A DNA stretch of 64,000 nt from Gammaproteobacteria bacterium (GCA_024234895.1 JACKNJ010000005.1:186001-250000), one strand, 5' to 3'; shown: positions 48,729 through 62,091, counted from the first letter of the stretch. Notes: generated from the letters alone by a model not told the origin. Numbers and translations are program-made.

Positions 48729-50126
48729 ATGCTTCCAGTCATAGCCCTCGTCGGGCGCCCAAATGTCGGTAAATCGACGCTCTTCAATCGCCTTACGCGC
48801 AGTCGGGACGCGCTGGTCGCGGATCAACCCGGCCTGACCCGGGATCGCCAGTACGGCGTCGGTCGCGTCGGTGATCGGCCCTACGTCGTCGTCGATACCG
48901 GCGGCCTTTCCGGTGAAAAGGAAGGCATCGACGTGCTCATGGAGCGGCAGTCCATGCGCGCGGTCGAGGAGGCCGATGTGGTCCTCTTCCTGGTCGATGC
49001 CCACGCCGGCCCGACCGGCGGCGACGAGATGATCGCGAACCAGTTGCGGCGCATGGGCAAGACGCTGTTCGTGGTCGTGAACAAGAGTGACCGCGTCAAC
49101 GAGAACGTGGTCGGCACCGATTTCTTCTCGCTCGGTCTCGGCGAGCCCCTGCCGATCGCCGCCGTGCACGGGCGCGGCGTCACCAGCCTCATGGAAACGG
49201 TGCTCGAGGCACTCCCGCCCGCCGACGAGGTGGAGGATGCGGAGGCCGGCATGAATTTGCGGGTGGCCGTGGTCGGGCGCCCGAACGTCGGCAAATCCAC
49301 CTTGATCAACCGGATCATCGGTGAGGACCGGGTGCTCGCCTTCGACCTGCCGGGCACCACGCGCGACAGCATCTTCGTGCCGTTCGAGCATGAGGGCGTG
49401 AACTACACGCTGATCGACACCGCCGGCGTGCGGCGCCGCAAGAACGTGACGGAGGCGATCGAGAAGTTCAGCATCATCAAGACCTTGCAGGCGATCGAGC
49501 AGAGCAACGTCGTGGTGCTGGTGCTGGATGCGCAACAGGGGCTGGCCGAGCAGGACGTGACCCTCGCCGGGCACGTGCTGGAGAGCGGTCGTGCGGTCGT
49601 GGTCGCGGTCAACAAATGGGATGGCCTGCGCCAGGAGGCCAGGGACGCCTTCCGTACCCAGCTCAACCTGCGTCTGCATTTCCTCGACTTCGCCGAGCTT
49701 TACTTCATCTCCGCGCTGCACGGCACCAATGTCGGGCATCTGCTGGAAGCGGTGCAGCGCGCCGATGCCGCTGCCCATCGCAAGCTGTCCACCCAGGATC
49801 TGACCCGCGTGCTGGAAGATCTGGTCCAGGAACACCAGCCGCCGCTGGTGCGGGGCCGGCGCATCAAGCTGCGTTACGCGCATCAGGGTGGCCGCAACCC
49901 GCCGATCATCGTCATCCACGGTAACCAGACCGAGCGCGTGCCGGATGCCTACAAGCGTTATCTGATCAATCGCTTTCGCGCGATCTTCAAGTTGCAGGGC
50001 ACGCCGATCCGGGTCGAGTTCAAGAGCGGCGAGAACCCTTACGCAGGCAAGCGCAACACGCTTACGCCGCGTCAGGAATACAAGCGCAAGCGCATGATCA
50101 AGCACTTCAAATCCGGGAAGAAATGA
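48729..50126 (+). CDS. der: Der (EngA), tandem-GTPase ribosome assembly factor
   Basis: 465 residues with two G domains (G1 motifs GRPNVGKST near residues 8 and 185; switch regions TRDRQYG and TTRDSIF) and the C-terminal KH-like domain ending in a basic tail ([14 protein letters not shown]). It is needed for 50S subunit maturation. It ends inside the ATG of the Nudix gene (ATGA overlap). Confidence 0.97.
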   Translation: MLPVIALVGRPNVGKSTLFNRLTRSRDALVADQPGLTRDRQYGVGRVGDRPYVVVDTGGLSGEKEGIDVLMERQSMRAVEEADVVLFLVDAHAGPTGGDEMIANQLRRMGKTLFVVVNKSDRVNENVVGTDFFSLGLGEPLPIAAVHGRGVTSLMETVLEALPPADEVEDAEAGMNLRVAVVGRPNVGKSTLINRIIGEDRVLAFDLPGTTRDSIFVPFEHEGVNYTLIDTAGVRRRKNVTEAIEKFSIIKTLQAIEQSNVVVLVLDAQQGLAEQDVTLAGHVLESGRAVVVAVNKWDGLRQEARDAFRTQLNLRLHFLDFAELYFISALHGTNVGHLLEAVQRADAAAHRKLSTQDLTRVLEDLVQEHQPPLVRGRRIKLRYAHQGGRNPPIIVIHGNQTERVPDAYKRYLINRFRAIFKLQGTPIRVEFKSGENPYAGKRNTLTPRQEYKRKRMIKHFKSGKK

Positions 50127-50737
50127 CGGATCGGGACGACCGCCGACGTCTCGATGTGCTGGCCGACGAGGTGATGTACGAGGGCTTCTTCCGCCTGCGC
50201 CGGGTAACGCTGAGTCACCAGACCTTCGCCGGCGGCATGAGCCCGCCGATCCGTCGCGAGGTGCTGGACATGCGCCGCGCGATCGCGGTGATCCTCTACG
50301 ATCCGGTGCGTGACGAGTTGGTCATGATCGAGCAGTTCCGCATCGGCGCGACCGCGCACCCCGAGGGCGGCTGGGTGCTGGAACTGGTCGCCGGTATCGT
50401 CGAAGCGGGGGAGAGCGATGCCGATGTCGCGCATCGTGAGTCCATGGAGGAGGCCGGCTGCGCGATCTCCGATCTCGAGTTCGTGCACGAATACATGGTC
50501 GCGCCGGCCGCGACCACCGAGCGCATCGCGCTCTACGTCGCCCGCGTCGATGCCGCTGGTGCGGGAGGCATTCACGGCGTCGCCGCCGAGGGTGAGGACA
50601 TCCGCGTCGCGGTCATGTCTGCCGATGACGCCATCGCCGAAGCCCGCCCGGGCGGACGCATCAACACCACCACGCCGATCATCGCGATGCAGTGGCTTGC
50701 CGTGAACCGGGCGCGATTGCGCACGGCGTGGCGATAA
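50123..50737 (+). CDS. nudF: Nudix hydrolase, ADP-ribose pyrophosphatase (NudF-like)
   Basis: 204 residues. The Nudix box [22 protein letters not shown] matches GX5EX7REUXEEXG. The N-terminal dimerising strand region and the [15 protein letters not shown] lead-in match ADP-ribose pyrophosphatases, which split ADP-ribose into AMP and ribose 5-phosphate. It is translationally coupled to der, an unusual location for this gene. Confidence 0.88.
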   Translation: MTDRDDRRRLDVLADEVMYEGFFRLRRVTLSHQTFAGGMSPPIRREVLDMRRAIAVILYDPVRDELVMIEQFRIGATAHPEGGWVLELVAGIVEAGESDADVAHRESMEEAGCAISDLEFVHEYMVAPAATTERIALYVARVDAAGAGGIHGVAAEGEDIRVAVMSADDAIAEARPGGRINTTTPIIAMQWLAVNRARLRTAWR

Positions 50738-50888
50738 TCCCGTAGGCGCGGCAGGCCCGCTTCTGCGATCTGGCTTCGTTCCAGGGGCGGCGGAAGTACG
50801 CGGCACGTTGCTCGACCGGCACCTCGTTAGCGAAACGGGCAACGGCGCCCCGGTTGCGATGGCGGGCGCGGGCTGTATGGGCGCAGAG

Positions 50889-51044
50889 TCACCGCCCGCT
50901 AATCCAGGCGGCCAACGTCCGCAGCAGGGCGTTCGGGTCGATCGGCTTGGAGAGGTGATCGTTCATGCCCGCCGCCAGCGCCTTCTCGCGATCGGCGGCC
51001 ATGGCGTTCGCCGTCATCGCCAGTATCGGCAGCGAGACTGTCAA
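50889..51044 (-). pseudogene. C-terminal receiver-domain fragment of a hybrid kinase
   Basis: The last 51 codons of a minus-strand frame read as the end of a receiver: [20 protein letters not shown] then [20 protein letters not shown], with the conserved Lys in SKPID. The same section of the intact kinase downstream reads IIAMTANVMAGDRRKALDAG and NDHVAKPIDVDAMF. The frame upstream is unrelated, and beta1 and the phospho-Asp are gone, so this is a truncated remnant. Confidence 0.7.
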
Positions 51045-51194
51045 ATCAATCCGCGACTTTGCACATTGCCGAAGCGGAATAAAGCACTTGTGCCGCGGCC
51101 GGACCGGGTGCGATGCCGAATCCGCGCTTGGAGGCGAGCCCGCTTCACGCTCAAGGGCCGGGCACCCTGATGCCCATGGCGGTGGTGGTTGAAT

Positions 51195-51260
51195 TCTCGC
51201 GGGAGGTGGCTCTCGATCGCGGCTTGAACGACCATGTCGCCAAGCGCTGGATGCCGGCTC
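51195..51260 (+). pseudogene. Short receiver-domain remnant upstream of hybrid kinase
   Basis: About 20 codons ([20 protein letters not shown]) match the ALDAGVNDHVAKPIDVDA section of the intact kinase's second receiver, then the match is lost. It is too short to encode anything and lies 80 bases before the kinase ATG. Probably a decayed duplicate or recombination scar. Confidence 0.5.
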
Positions 51261-51340
51261 GATGTCGTCGAGCCGGGCGAACCGGATACGACGCCGAAAC
51301 CGGCGGTTCGGCATGCCAAGAACGAAAGACGCGCGGATAG

Positions 51341-54817
<3,477 letters not shown>

Positions 54818-55127
54818 GTGGCTTAGCCGCCTGTCGGATTCAGGATGAATCGGCTACAAGCCGCTATGCGATCCTCGCTCCGATCCCCCTAAGCCCGACA
54901 GGCTGCCAGCGTCGTAAGCTGGCATTCTCCAGTCAGCGTCCGGTCAGGCCGTATCGAAGACCAGCTGCGCTGCTGGAATCTGACGGGCAGCCCGGGGAGC
55001 ACTGGAAGGAATCAATCGCAATGGCTGTGAAGTCGTCTGCGGTCGCAGGGCCGCGTTCCGTCTGGCGGGTTGCGAGCTGGTTTGACCCCATCCTTAACGC
55101 CCGATCGTGGGCAAGGGAAACACGCGT
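54818..55127. other. 310-base intergenic region before dcd
   Basis: Nothing recognised beyond short imperfect dyads (for example GTGGCTTAGCCGCC near 54823 and CCAGCGTCGTAAGCTGG near 54907). It must contain the dcd promoter, but no clear -35/-10 pair stands out. Confidence 0.3.
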
Positions 55128-55652
55128 ATGTCGGTACTCGGACGAAAAGCCATCCTGCAAGCCATCGAAACCGGCGCCATCGGCATCACGCCATTCACGC
55201 CCGATCTGGTCGGGCCGGCGTCAGTGGACCTGACCCTGGCAAATACCTTTCGCGTGTTCCGCAAGGTGCATCAGGTGATCGCGGTGCGCGAGGACACCGA
55301 TTACCGGAATCTGACCGACAAGGTCGAGGTCGCGGAGGGCAACCACATCCTCATCATGCCGGGCGAGACTGTGCTGGGAATCACCCGGGAACGGATCCGC
55401 CTCGGGCCCGGTCTGTGCGGCTGGCTGGAAGGCCGCAGCCGCTTTGCGCGGCTCGGCCTGATGGTGCACATCAGCGCGCCGTTCATGGGGCCGGGCATCG
55501 ACAGCCAGCAGGTGCTGGAAATGAGCAACTTCGGCCCCGCGCCGCTGGAGGTTTATCCGGGCACGCCGATCTGTCAGTTCGTGTTCCAGAAGCTGGAAGG
55601 GGCGGAGCAATACCGGGGGCGGTTCGCCGATCAGACCGAGGCGTCCTTCTAG
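55128..55652 (+). CDS. dcd: Dcd, dCTP deaminase
   Basis: 174 residues (E. coli 188). The trimeric dUTPase-like fold is recognised from VGPASVDLTLANTFRVF and the active-site segment LEGRSRFARLGLMVHISAPF, with the catalytic Glu in QVLEMSNFG. It converts dCTP to dUTP for thymidylate synthesis. The ATG at 55128 follows AAGGGA; a GTG seven codons upstream is possible. It may be a deaminase or a bifunctional deaminase/diphosphatase. Confidence 0.88.
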   Translation: MSVLGRKAILQAIETGAIGITPFTPDLVGPASVDLTLANTFRVFRKVHQVIAVREDTDYRNLTDKVEVAEGNHILIMPGETVLGITRERIRLGPGLCGWLEGRSRFARLGLMVHISAPFMGPGIDSQQVLEMSNFGPAPLEVYPGTPICQFVFQKLEGAEQYRGRFADQTEASF

Positions 55653-55797
55653 GCCGCCGCAAGATTGATGCGCCGATCGTTGTCGCTCCGGAGCTGGGTG
55701 GTTTGAATCCATCGGGGTTCGATTTTCGCTTGGCGGCTTGAGGCCGTCGGGCGCGTGCCTGAGAATCCCGGCTCTTTTCCGTTCAGGGCGGGTCGCC

Positions 55798-56964
55798 ATG
55801 AAACTGCACGAATTCCAGGCCAAGCAGCTTTTCACCAGTTACCGGATACCGGTGCCTTCCGGTGGCGTCGCGGAATCTGCCGAGGCCGCCGCCGGCGTGG
55901 CGAGTTCTCTGGATGCCTCGCGCTGGGTGGTCAAGGCGCAGGTGCACGCCGGCGGTCGCGGCAAGGGCGGTGGCGTGAAACTGGTCGATAACGTCGATGC
56001 GGTCGCGGCGGCGGCGGCGGGCATGATCGGGCGGAATCTGGTCACGCCGCAGACCGACGAGACCGGCCTGCCGATCCATCAGGTGCTGATCGAGGTGGCG
56101 ACGCCGTATCGCGCCGAGCTGTATCTGGGGGCCTTGGTCGATCGCGCCGCCGAGCGCGTGGTGTTCATGGCCTCCGCCGCCGGCGGCATGGATATCGAGC
56201 ACGTCGCGGCAACCACGCCGGAAAAGATCCTGACCGTGCACGTCGACCCGGTGGTCGGTTTGCAGGGCTATCAGTGCCGCAAGCTCGGCTTCGGACTGGG
56301 CCTGGACGTGAACCAGGTCAAGCAGCTGACCGGCATCATGAGCGGCCTGTACAAGCTGTTCACGGACAAGGATGCGAGCCTGGTCGAGATTAACCCGCTG
56401 GTGATCACCGAGGCCGGCGATCTGCTCGCGCTGGACGCCAAGATCAACCTCGACGACAACGCCCTCTATCGCCAACAGGCGATGGTCGGCCTGCGCGATG
56501 AGACGCAGGAGGACGAGAAGGAGCGCATCGCGGTCGAGCACCAGCTCAATTACGTGACCCTGGACGGCTCGATCGGCTGCATGGTCAACGGCGCCGGGCT
56601 GGCGATGGCGACCATGGACCTGATCAAGCTGCACGGCGGTGAGCCGGCCAACTTCCTCGATGTCGGCGGCGGCGTCACCGCCGAGCGTGTCGCCGAGGCG
56701 TTCAAGTTGATTCTCTCCGACCCAAAGGTGAAGGCCATTCTGGTCAACATCTTCGGCGGCATCGTGCGTTGCGACCTGATCGCCGATGGCATCATCCAGG
56801 CAGTGCAGACGGTCGATGTCGGCGTGCCCGTGGTGGTGCGCCTGGAAGGCACCAATGCCGATCGCGGTCGCGCGCTGTTGGCCGAGTCCGGCATGAACAT
56901 CACCGCCGCCGAGGCCCTGACCGATGCGGCGCGCAAAGTCGTCGCCGCCGCCGGCCAGGCATGA
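55798..56964 (+). CDS. sucC: SucC, succinate-CoA ligase beta subunit
   Basis: 388 residues, the same length as E. coli SucC. Begins [15 protein letters not shown]; the ATP-grasp region contains [16 protein letters not shown], and [20 protein letters not shown] and [17 protein letters not shown] are conserved. Makes ATP or GTP from succinyl-CoA in the TCA cycle. Its partner sucD is not immediately adjacent: a toxin-antitoxin pair lies between them. Confidence 0.97.
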   Translation: MKLHEFQAKQLFTSYRIPVPSGGVAESAEAAAGVASSLDASRWVVKAQVHAGGRGKGGGVKLVDNVDAVAAAAAGMIGRNLVTPQTDETGLPIHQVLIEVATPYRAELYLGALVDRAAERVVFMASAAGGMDIEHVAATTPEKILTVHVDPVVGLQGYQCRKLGFGLGLDVNQVKQLTGIMSGLYKLFTDKDASLVEINPLVITEAGDLLALDAKINLDDNALYRQQAMVGLRDETQEDEKERIAVEHQLNYVTLDGSIGCMVNGAGLAMATMDLIKLHGGEPANFLDVGGGVTAERVAEAFKLILSDPKVKAILVNIFGGIVRCDLIADGIIQAVQTVDVGVPVVVRLEGTNADRGRALLAESGMNITAAEALTDAARKVVAAAGQA

Positions 56965-56975
56965 GGAGAACGCGC

Positions 56976-57161
56976 ATGAACACGGCCAAGCAAGATGTCC
57001 GCTCGCTGCTCGACAAGTTGCCCGACGACTGCACCCTCGAAGACGTTCAATACCACCTGTACCTGATCGAAAAGGTGCAGCGCGGCATCGAACGTGCCGA
57101 GCGGGAGGGCACGCTGAGTCACGCCGAGGTCGAACGGAGATTCAAGGATTGGCAGATCTGA
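56976..57161 (+). CDS. Putative antitoxin (type II, ParD/RelB-like small protein)
   Basis: 61 residues, ATG with AGGAGA upstream, 11 bases after sucC. A helical, acidic protein (LLDKLPDDCTLEDVQYHLYL, then RGIERAEREGTLSHAEVERR). The TLSHAEV..R segment near the end is common in antitoxins paired with ParE/RelE toxins. It overlaps the toxin gene by 13 bases, the usual antitoxin-first order. Confidence 0.75.
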   Translation: MNTAKQDVRSLLDKLPDDCTLEDVQYHLYLIEKVQRGIERAEREGTLSHAEVERRFKDWQI

Positions 57162-57463
57162 TCCATTGGTCACCGGAGGCTGTCGATGATCTCGACAGCC
57201 TGGTTCGTTACATCGCGCGCGATTCCGATTTCTATGCGCGTGCGGTGGCCGTCAAGATCCTCGATACCGCATCCGGACTTTGGGAACATCCAAGACTGGG
57301 GCGAGTGGTTCCCGAGTTCGGCGACGACGCCATCCGGGAACGTTTCGTGTACAGCTATCGCCTGATTTATCGGATCGAAGCCGAGCGAATCCTGGTATTG
57401 GCCGTTGCCCATGGCCGGCGGCTCCTCGAAGAAGTTGCCAGCCGACTATCACCTGAACGTTGA
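57149..57463 (+). CDS. Putative RelE/ParE-family toxin
   Basis: 104 residues from a TTG at 57149, the only in-frame start that fits the fold's first strand ([20 protein letters not shown]). The fold signature continues with [28 protein letters not shown] and VLAVAHGRR, characteristic of ParE-like plasmid-stability toxins. Members poison gyrase or cut mRNA on the ribosome; which one cannot be told. It stops 7 bases before sucD. Confidence 0.82.
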   Translation: MADLIHWSPEAVDDLDSLVRYIARDSDFYARAVAVKILDTASGLWEHPRLGRVVPEFGDDAIRERFVYSYRLIYRIEAERILVLAVAHGRRLLEEVASRLSPER

Positions 57464-57470
57464 ATTCATC

Positions 57471-58355
57471 ATGACCATCCTCGTCAACCAGAACACCAGG
57501 GTCATCTGCCAGGGCTTCACCGGCAAGCAGGGGACCTTTCACTCCGAACAGGCCATCGCCTACGGCACCAACCTCGTCGGCGGCGTGACGCCCGGCAAGG
57601 GCGGGCAGGCGCATCTCGATCGCCCGGTGTTCGACACCGTGCATGACGCGGTCAAGGCGACCGGCGCCAACGCCACCATGATCTACGTGCCGGCGGCCTT
57701 CGCGGCGGACGCGATCCTGGAAGCGGCGGATGCCGGCATCGAGGTCATCGCCTGCATCACCGAGGGCATCCCGGTGCAGGACATGCTGCGCGTGAAGGCC
57801 GCCCTGTGGGGCTCCGGCGCACACCTGATCGGACCGAACTGTCCCGGCATCATCTCGCCGGGCGACGCCGAGGTTCCCGGCTGCAAGATCGGCATCATGC
57901 CGGGCTTCATCCATCGGCGCGGTTCGATCGGCGTGGTCTCGCGCTCGGGCACGCTGACCTACGAGGCGGTCTATCAGACCACCCAGGCCGGCCTGGGGCA
58001 GAGCACCTGCGTGGGCATCGGCGGCGACCCGATCCAGGGCATGAACTTCATCGACTGTCTGGAACTGTTCCAGGCCGACGAACAGACGCGCGGCATCATC
58101 ATGGTCGGCGAGATCGGCGGCAGCGCCGAGGAAGAGGCCGCCGAGTACATCAAGGCCAACGTGACCAAGCCGGTGGTGGCCTACATCGCCGGCGTCACTG
58201 CGCCGCCCGGCAAGCGCATGGGCCATGCCGGCGCGATCGTCAGCGGCGGCAAGGGTACGGCCGAGGGCAAGTTCGCGGCGCTGGAAGCGGCGGGCGTGTC
58301 GGTGGTTCGGTCGCCGGCGGACATGGGGTCGCGCATGGCCGAGTTGCTGGCTTGA
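57471..58355 (+). CDS. sucD: SucD, succinate-CoA ligase alpha subunit
   Basis: 294 residues. Begins [20 protein letters not shown]; the CoA-binding Rossmann domain is followed by [20 protein letters not shown], and the phospho-histidine region by [20 protein letters not shown] (active-site His in GHAGA). Forms the ligase with SucC. Translation probably relies on the transcript passing through the toxin-antitoxin pair. Confidence 0.97.
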   Translation: MTILVNQNTRVICQGFTGKQGTFHSEQAIAYGTNLVGGVTPGKGGQAHLDRPVFDTVHDAVKATGANATMIYVPAAFAADAILEAADAGIEVIACITEGIPVQDMLRVKAALWGSGAHLIGPNCPGIISPGDAEVPGCKIGIMPGFIHRRGSIGVVSRSGTLTYEAVYQTTQAGLGQSTCVGIGGDPIQGMNFIDCLELFQADEQTRGIIMVGEIGGSAEEEAAEYIKANVTKPVVAYIAGVTAPPGKRMGHAGAIVSGGKGTAEGKFAALEAAGVSVVRSPADMGSRMAELLA

Positions 58356-58371
58356 ATGTGGCCCCTTGGTT

Positions 58372-58430
58372 GCCGCAAAGACGCGAAGTGATTGAAGAAT
58401 GATTTCTTTGCGCCTTGGCGTCTTTGCGGC
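58372..58430. repeat. Inverted repeat of the GCAAAGACGC family
   Basis: Thirteen-base perfect arms GCCGCAAAGACGC (58372-58384) and GCGTCTTTGCGGC (58418-58430) with a 33-base centre, between sucD and nadE. A related but degenerate motif (gcgctaagacgccaag) occurs at about 60131-60146. There is no T-run, so it looks like a dispersed repeat. Confidence 0.75.
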
Positions 58431-58460
58431 GAGATGTGCTGAGCCGGGGTTAAGCAGCTG

Positions 58461-60104
58461 ATGATGGGATCGCTCAAAATCGCCGTCGCGCAGATCAATC
58501 TGAAGGTCGGCGACGTACTCGGCAACGTCGACCGCATCATCGCGGCGGCCATCGAGGCGCGGGATGTCCACGGCGCCGACCTGGTCATGTTCCCGGAGCT
58601 CAGCCTGACCGGCTATCCGCCGGAAGATCTGTTGCTGAGACCCGGTTTGCAGCAGGCCGTGGCGCTGGGCCTGGAACGGCTCTGTCAGGCAGTCGATGGC
58701 ATCGACATGCTGGTCGGCTATCCGCGCAGCACCCCGGGCGGTCGCATGAACGCGGCCGGCCTGATCCGTGACGGCGCGATCGTCGCCGAGGTCGGCAAGG
58801 CGAACCTCCCCAATTACGCGGTGTTCGACGAGAAGCGCTATTTCGAGGCAGACGTCAGCGGCGCGGCGGTGGTCGAGGTCAGGGGCGTGCGCGTCGGCCT
58901 GACGATCTGCGAGGACATCTGGTATCCGGGTCCCGCCGCCGCCTGCGCGGAGGGTGGGGCGGAACTGATCCTCAACATCAACGCCTCGCCGTTTCATGCG
59001 GGCAAGCGGGACCTCCGCGAGGCGACGGTCGCCAGACGGGTCGCGGAAACGAGGTTGCCGGTCGTTTACGGAAATCTGGTCGGCGGCCAGGACGAACTGG
59101 TTTTCGATGGCGAATCCTTCGCGATGAACGCGCTCGGCGAGGTGGTGATGCGCGCGCCCGCGTTCGATGAGTGCGTCGTGACGGTGCGGTTTGCCGACGG
59201 GGATTTGCAGGTCGGCGCGATTGCTGAACCACTCGCCCGGGTGGCGAGCGTCTATCGCGCGCTGGTCACCGGCACGCGCGATTACGTGCGCAAGACGGGC
59301 TTTCGCGGGGTCGTGCTGGGACTTTCCGGTGGTATCGATTCCGCATTGGTGCTGGCGGTCGCGGTCGATGCGCTCGGTCCGGAGAACGTCCATGCGGTGC
59401 TGATGCCGTCGCGTTACACCGCCGGGATCAGCGTCAGCGACGCGGTGGAAGAGGCCGAGATCCTCGGTGTCGCGCACGACATCATCCCGATCGAGGGGCC
59501 GTTCAAGGCCTTCCTGGATGTGCTCGCACCGGTCTTCAAAGGCGCCGCAGCGGACATCACCGAGGAAAACCTGCAGGCGCGTGCGCGCGGCGTGATCCTG
59601 ATGGCGATCTCCAACAAGCAGGGGCGCATGCTGCTGACCACCGGCAACAAGAGCGAGATGTCGGTCGGTTACGCGACGCTGTACGGCGACATGAACGGCG
59701 GCTTCGCCCCACTCAAGGATTGCCCGAAGATGTTGGTGTATGCGCTTGCCAGATATAGGAATTCCATCTCGGTGGCGATCCCGGAACGAGTCATCACCCG
59801 CCCGCCGAGCGCGGAACTGCGCCCCGACCAGACCGATCAGGACAGCCTGCCGCCTTATGAGGTGCTGGACGCGATCCTGGAGCGCTACATCGAGCGCGAT
59901 TACAGCGTCACGGACATCATCGCCGACGGCTACGACGAGGCCACCGTGCGCCGCGTCGCGCGCCTGGTCGACATCAACGAATACAAGCGTCGCCAGGCGC
60001 CGCCCGGGGTGCGCATCTCCGAACGTGCCTTCGGACGCGATCGCCGGTACCCGATCGCCAGTGGCTACAGCCACGTCGATCCGGCGCGGGGTGGGCATTA
60101 CTGA
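58461..60104 (+). CDS. nadE: NadE, glutamine-dependent NAD+ synthase
   Basis: 547 residues in two domains. The N-terminal nitrilase-type glutaminase (1-265) has the Glu-Lys-Cys triad in FPELSLTGYPPEDL, GKANLPNY and GLTICEDIWYPGP. The C-terminal NAD synthase (about 275-545) has the PP-loop GLSGGIDSALVL. It amidates nicotinic acid adenine dinucleotide, the last step of NAD synthesis. Confidence 0.96.
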   Translation: MMGSLKIAVAQINLKVGDVLGNVDRIIAAAIEARDVHGADLVMFPELSLTGYPPEDLLLRPGLQQAVALGLERLCQAVDGIDMLVGYPRSTPGGRMNAAGLIRDGAIVAEVGKANLPNYAVFDEKRYFEADVSGAAVVEVRGVRVGLTICEDIWYPGPAAACAEGGAELILNINASPFHAGKRDLREATVARRVAETRLPVVYGNLVGGQDELVFDGESFAMNALGEVVMRAPAFDECVVTVRFADGDLQVGAIAEPLARVASVYRALVTGTRDYVRKTGFRGVVLGLSGGIDSALVLAVAVDALGPENVHAVLMPSRYTAGISVSDAVEEAEILGVAHDIIPIEGPFKAFLDVLAPVFKGAAADITEENLQARARGVILMAISNKQGRMLLTTGNKSEMSVGYATLYGDMNGGFAPLKDCPKMLVYALARYRNSISVAIPERVITRPPSAELRPDQTDQDSLPPYEVLDAILERYIERDYSVTDIIADGYDEATVRRVARLVDINEYKRRQAPPGVRISERAFGRDRRYPIASGYSHVDPARGGHY

Positions 60105-60180
60105 AGCGGTGGAACGGCGTTAGGCGCGAAGGCGCTAAGACGCCAAGGGCGCGAAGTTTCATCGTGAGTGAATCAAGGTC

Positions 60181-60234
60181 GGTTTCGGTGCGCGGAGCGC
60201 ACCCTACGTAGGGTGCGCTCCGCGCACCGAAACC
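60181..60234. repeat. Perfect 54-bp palindrome, GTAGGGTGCGC family
   Basis: Two 27-base arms meet with no spacer: 60181-60207 and 60208-60234 are exact reverse complements, centred on CTAC/GTAG. The right arm is identical to 38776-38802. The palindrome lies in the 223-base gap between the convergent nadE and the unknown gene at 60328. Confidence 0.95.
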
Positions 60235-60327
60235 AGCGTTGATCAGGATGCGATTGGTCAGTTTTCTGACCGAACCCGACAGCTTTAGCGTGCTGGCGCC
60301 TAACCGGGGGCGCGCCGCCACACTCGA

Positions 60328-60765
60328 TCAGGAGAACATCTTCTGCCACCAACGCTTGCGGTTGGCGGGCGGGGGAAAGGCGTTCGGCAGGTCGACCGGC
60401 TGCATCGTCGAAAGTACCCAGCCGGGCAGTGGCGGCTGACCGCTGGACCCGCAGACGGAGCCGAGATTGTGCGGGTCGAAGATCTTGATGAAGTGCGGGT
60501 CGGTGAAGTCGTCCGTGTAGACGATGCCGCAATACGCTTCCTCATGATCACGGTGAAGAAGGATATTTATCTCATTGACAAAATTGACAAAATCACTTCT
60601 TGATGAGGGCGTGACCGGAACCGCTTCACCGACTGCGTAGACGTACCAGGCCTTGTCGTCGCCACGCACCACGTTCCAGAGATCGTCCAGCTGATCCCAG
60701 CGCAGCACGCCTTTGAAGGCGCCGCGAAAGCGGGCGAGGAAATCCGGGTCGGTGGCGTTGGGCAT
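60328..60765 (-). CDS. Small protein of unknown function downstream of folD
   Basis: 145 residues, no signal peptide or membrane segment. Begins MPNATDPDFLARFRGAFKGV, has an aromatic-rich middle (AWYVYAVGEAVPV), acidic segments (YTDDFTDPHFIKIFDPHNLG) and a basic end (RKRWWQKMF). It follows folD by 4 bases, so the two are co-transcribed. Bases 60555-60605 are AT-rich relative to the surroundings. I recognise no family. Confidence 0.75.
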   Translation of the reverse strand: MPNATDPDFLARFRGAFKGVLRWDQLDDLWNVVRGDDKAWYVYAVGEAVPVTPSSRSDFVNFVNEINILLHRDHEEAYCGIVYTDDFTDPHFIKIFDPHNLGSVCGSSGQPPLPGWVLSTMQPVDLPNAFPPPANRKRWWQKMFS

Positions 60766-60769
60766 GGCG

Positions 60770-61621
60770 TCAGTCGCGCAGTTGCTGGGCGGCCAGGGTG
60801 TTCTGCAGCAGGGTCGCGATGGTCATCGGACCCACGCCACCCGGGACCGGGGTGATCCAGGAAGCCTTTTCCACGGCGGAATCGAAATCCACGTCGCCGC
60901 ACAGCTTGCCGTCGTCGAGGCGGTTGATGCCGACGTCGATGACGATCGCCCCCGGCTTGATCCATTCACCCTTGACGAAGCGCGGCACGCCGACGGCGGC
61001 GACCACGATGTCCGCGTTGCGGATCTTCTCTTCCAGGTTCCTGGTCTTGCTGTGGCAGATGGTGATCGTGCAGCGCGCAGCCAGCAGTTCCAGCGCCATC
61101 GGGCGGCCGACGATGTTGGACTGGCCGATGATGACCGCGTCCTTGCCGACCAGATCGACACCGGTGTGCGCGAGCAGGGTCATGCAGCCGTAGGGCGTGC
61201 AGGGGCGCAGCAGCGGCATGCGCAGGGTCAGGCGACCGACGTTGTAGGGATGGAAACCGTCGACGTCCTTCATCGGCGAGATGCGTTCGATGACGGTCTC
61301 TTCGTTGATGTGATCCGGCAGCGGGAGCTGCACGAGGATGCCGTCGATGCTGTCGTCGCAGTTCAGCGCGTCGACCAGTGCCAGCAGTTCGTCCTGGGTG
61401 GTGGAGGCGGGCAGATCGTGGGACACCGACACGAAGCCGACCTCGTCGCAGGCCTTGCGCTTGTTGCGCACGTACACCTGGGAAGCCGGATTCTCGCCGA
61501 CCAGGACCACGGCAAGACCGGGCGGGCGGTGGCCGGCGGCAGTGCGCTCGGCGACCTGGGCTTTGACGGTTGCGCGGACTTCGGCGGCGATGGCCTTGCC
61601 ATCGATAAGGCGGGCGCTCAT
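60770..61621 (-). CDS. folD: FolD, methylene-THF dehydrogenase/cyclohydrolase
   Basis: 283 residues. Signatures [19 protein letters not shown] (with the catalytic Lys), [12 protein letters not shown], and [16 protein letters not shown] for NADP. Interconverts methylene-, methenyl- and formyl-tetrahydrofolate. The conserved N-terminus is [15 protein letters not shown], so the ATG at 61621 is correct although the frame is open to 61744. It is divergent from rpsP. Confidence 0.97.
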   Translation of the reverse strand: MSARLIDGKAIAAEVRATVKAQVAERTAAGHRPPGLAVVLVGENPASQVYVRNKRKACDEVGFVSVSHDLPASTTQDELLALVDALNCDDSIDGILVQLPLPDHINEETVIERISPMKDVDGFHPYNVGRLTLRMPLLRPCTPYGCMTLLAHTGVDLVGKDAVIIGQSNIVGRPMALELLAARCTITICHSKTRNLEEKIRNADIVVAAVGVPRFVKGEWIKPGAIVIDVGINRLDDGKLCGDVDFDSAVEKASWITPVPGGVGPMTIATLLQNTLAAQQLRD

Positions 61622-61717
61622 GACGGGCTGTGACTCCGGACGGGGGCGATCGAAGGGGTCAATTCTCACATGCCCGGAAAAGTTCGAACAATGTAAGTCC
61701 GCGAAGACAATTAAGTC

Positions 61718-61745
61718 TTCACTTTCAAACGAATATTCGTACAAT
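61718..61745 (+). promoter_or_regulatory. Promoter of the rpsP operon
   Basis: TTCACT (61718-61723) and TACAAT (61740-61745), 16 bases apart. A 12-bp perfect palindrome ACGAATATTCGT (61729-61740) fills most of the spacer and touches the -10, so it may be an operator. It lies about 100 bases before rpsP. Confidence 0.55.
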
Positions 61746-61842
61746 GCGCGGTTTACGTCCGCCCGGTTCTGCGTATCGTTACGCGGCCCGGGCGGTGGTT
61801 TTATCGGAACTCCGAAATCTCTAGATTCAAAGGTATTCGTAC

Positions 61843-62091
61843 ATGGTGACGATTCGCTTGTCCCGCGGTGGCGCTAAGAAGAAGCCGTTCTACAGCATCA
61901 ATGTGACCGACAGCCGCAGCGCCCGTGATGGCCGCAGCATCGAGCGCGTCGGCTTCTACAACCCGGTCGCCAAGGGCCAGGAAGAGCGTCTGCGTATCGA
62001 TCTGGCTCGTGTCGATCATTGGCTCGGCACCGGTGCCCAGACCTCCGATCGCGTCGCGAAGCTGATCGAAGAAGCCCGCAAGGCGGCCTGA
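61843..62091 (+). CDS. rpsP: RpsP, 30S ribosomal protein S16
   Basis: 82 residues, begins [20 protein letters not shown], the S16 signature. First gene of the rpsP-rimM-trmD-rplS operon. Confidence 0.98.
   Translation: MVTIRLSRGGAKKKPFYSINVTDSRSARDGRSIERVGFYNPVAKGQEERLRIDLARVDHWLGTGAQTSDRVAKLIEEARKAA

Larger units (their letters stand above)
50738..51340. other. 603-base region holding receiver-domain remnants
   Basis: There is no intact gene between the Nudix gene and the hybrid kinase. Two stretches resemble the end of a response-regulator receiver on opposite strands (50889-51044 minus; about 51195-51260 plus). The remainder shows no coding or repeat signal that I can recognise. Confidence 0.6.

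Noticed and set aside
57252..60098. A 948-codon minus-strand open frame opposite sucD and nadE
   Set aside because: It is antisense to two textbook enzymes, with repetitive His/Arg/Asp-rich sequence typical of shadow frames.
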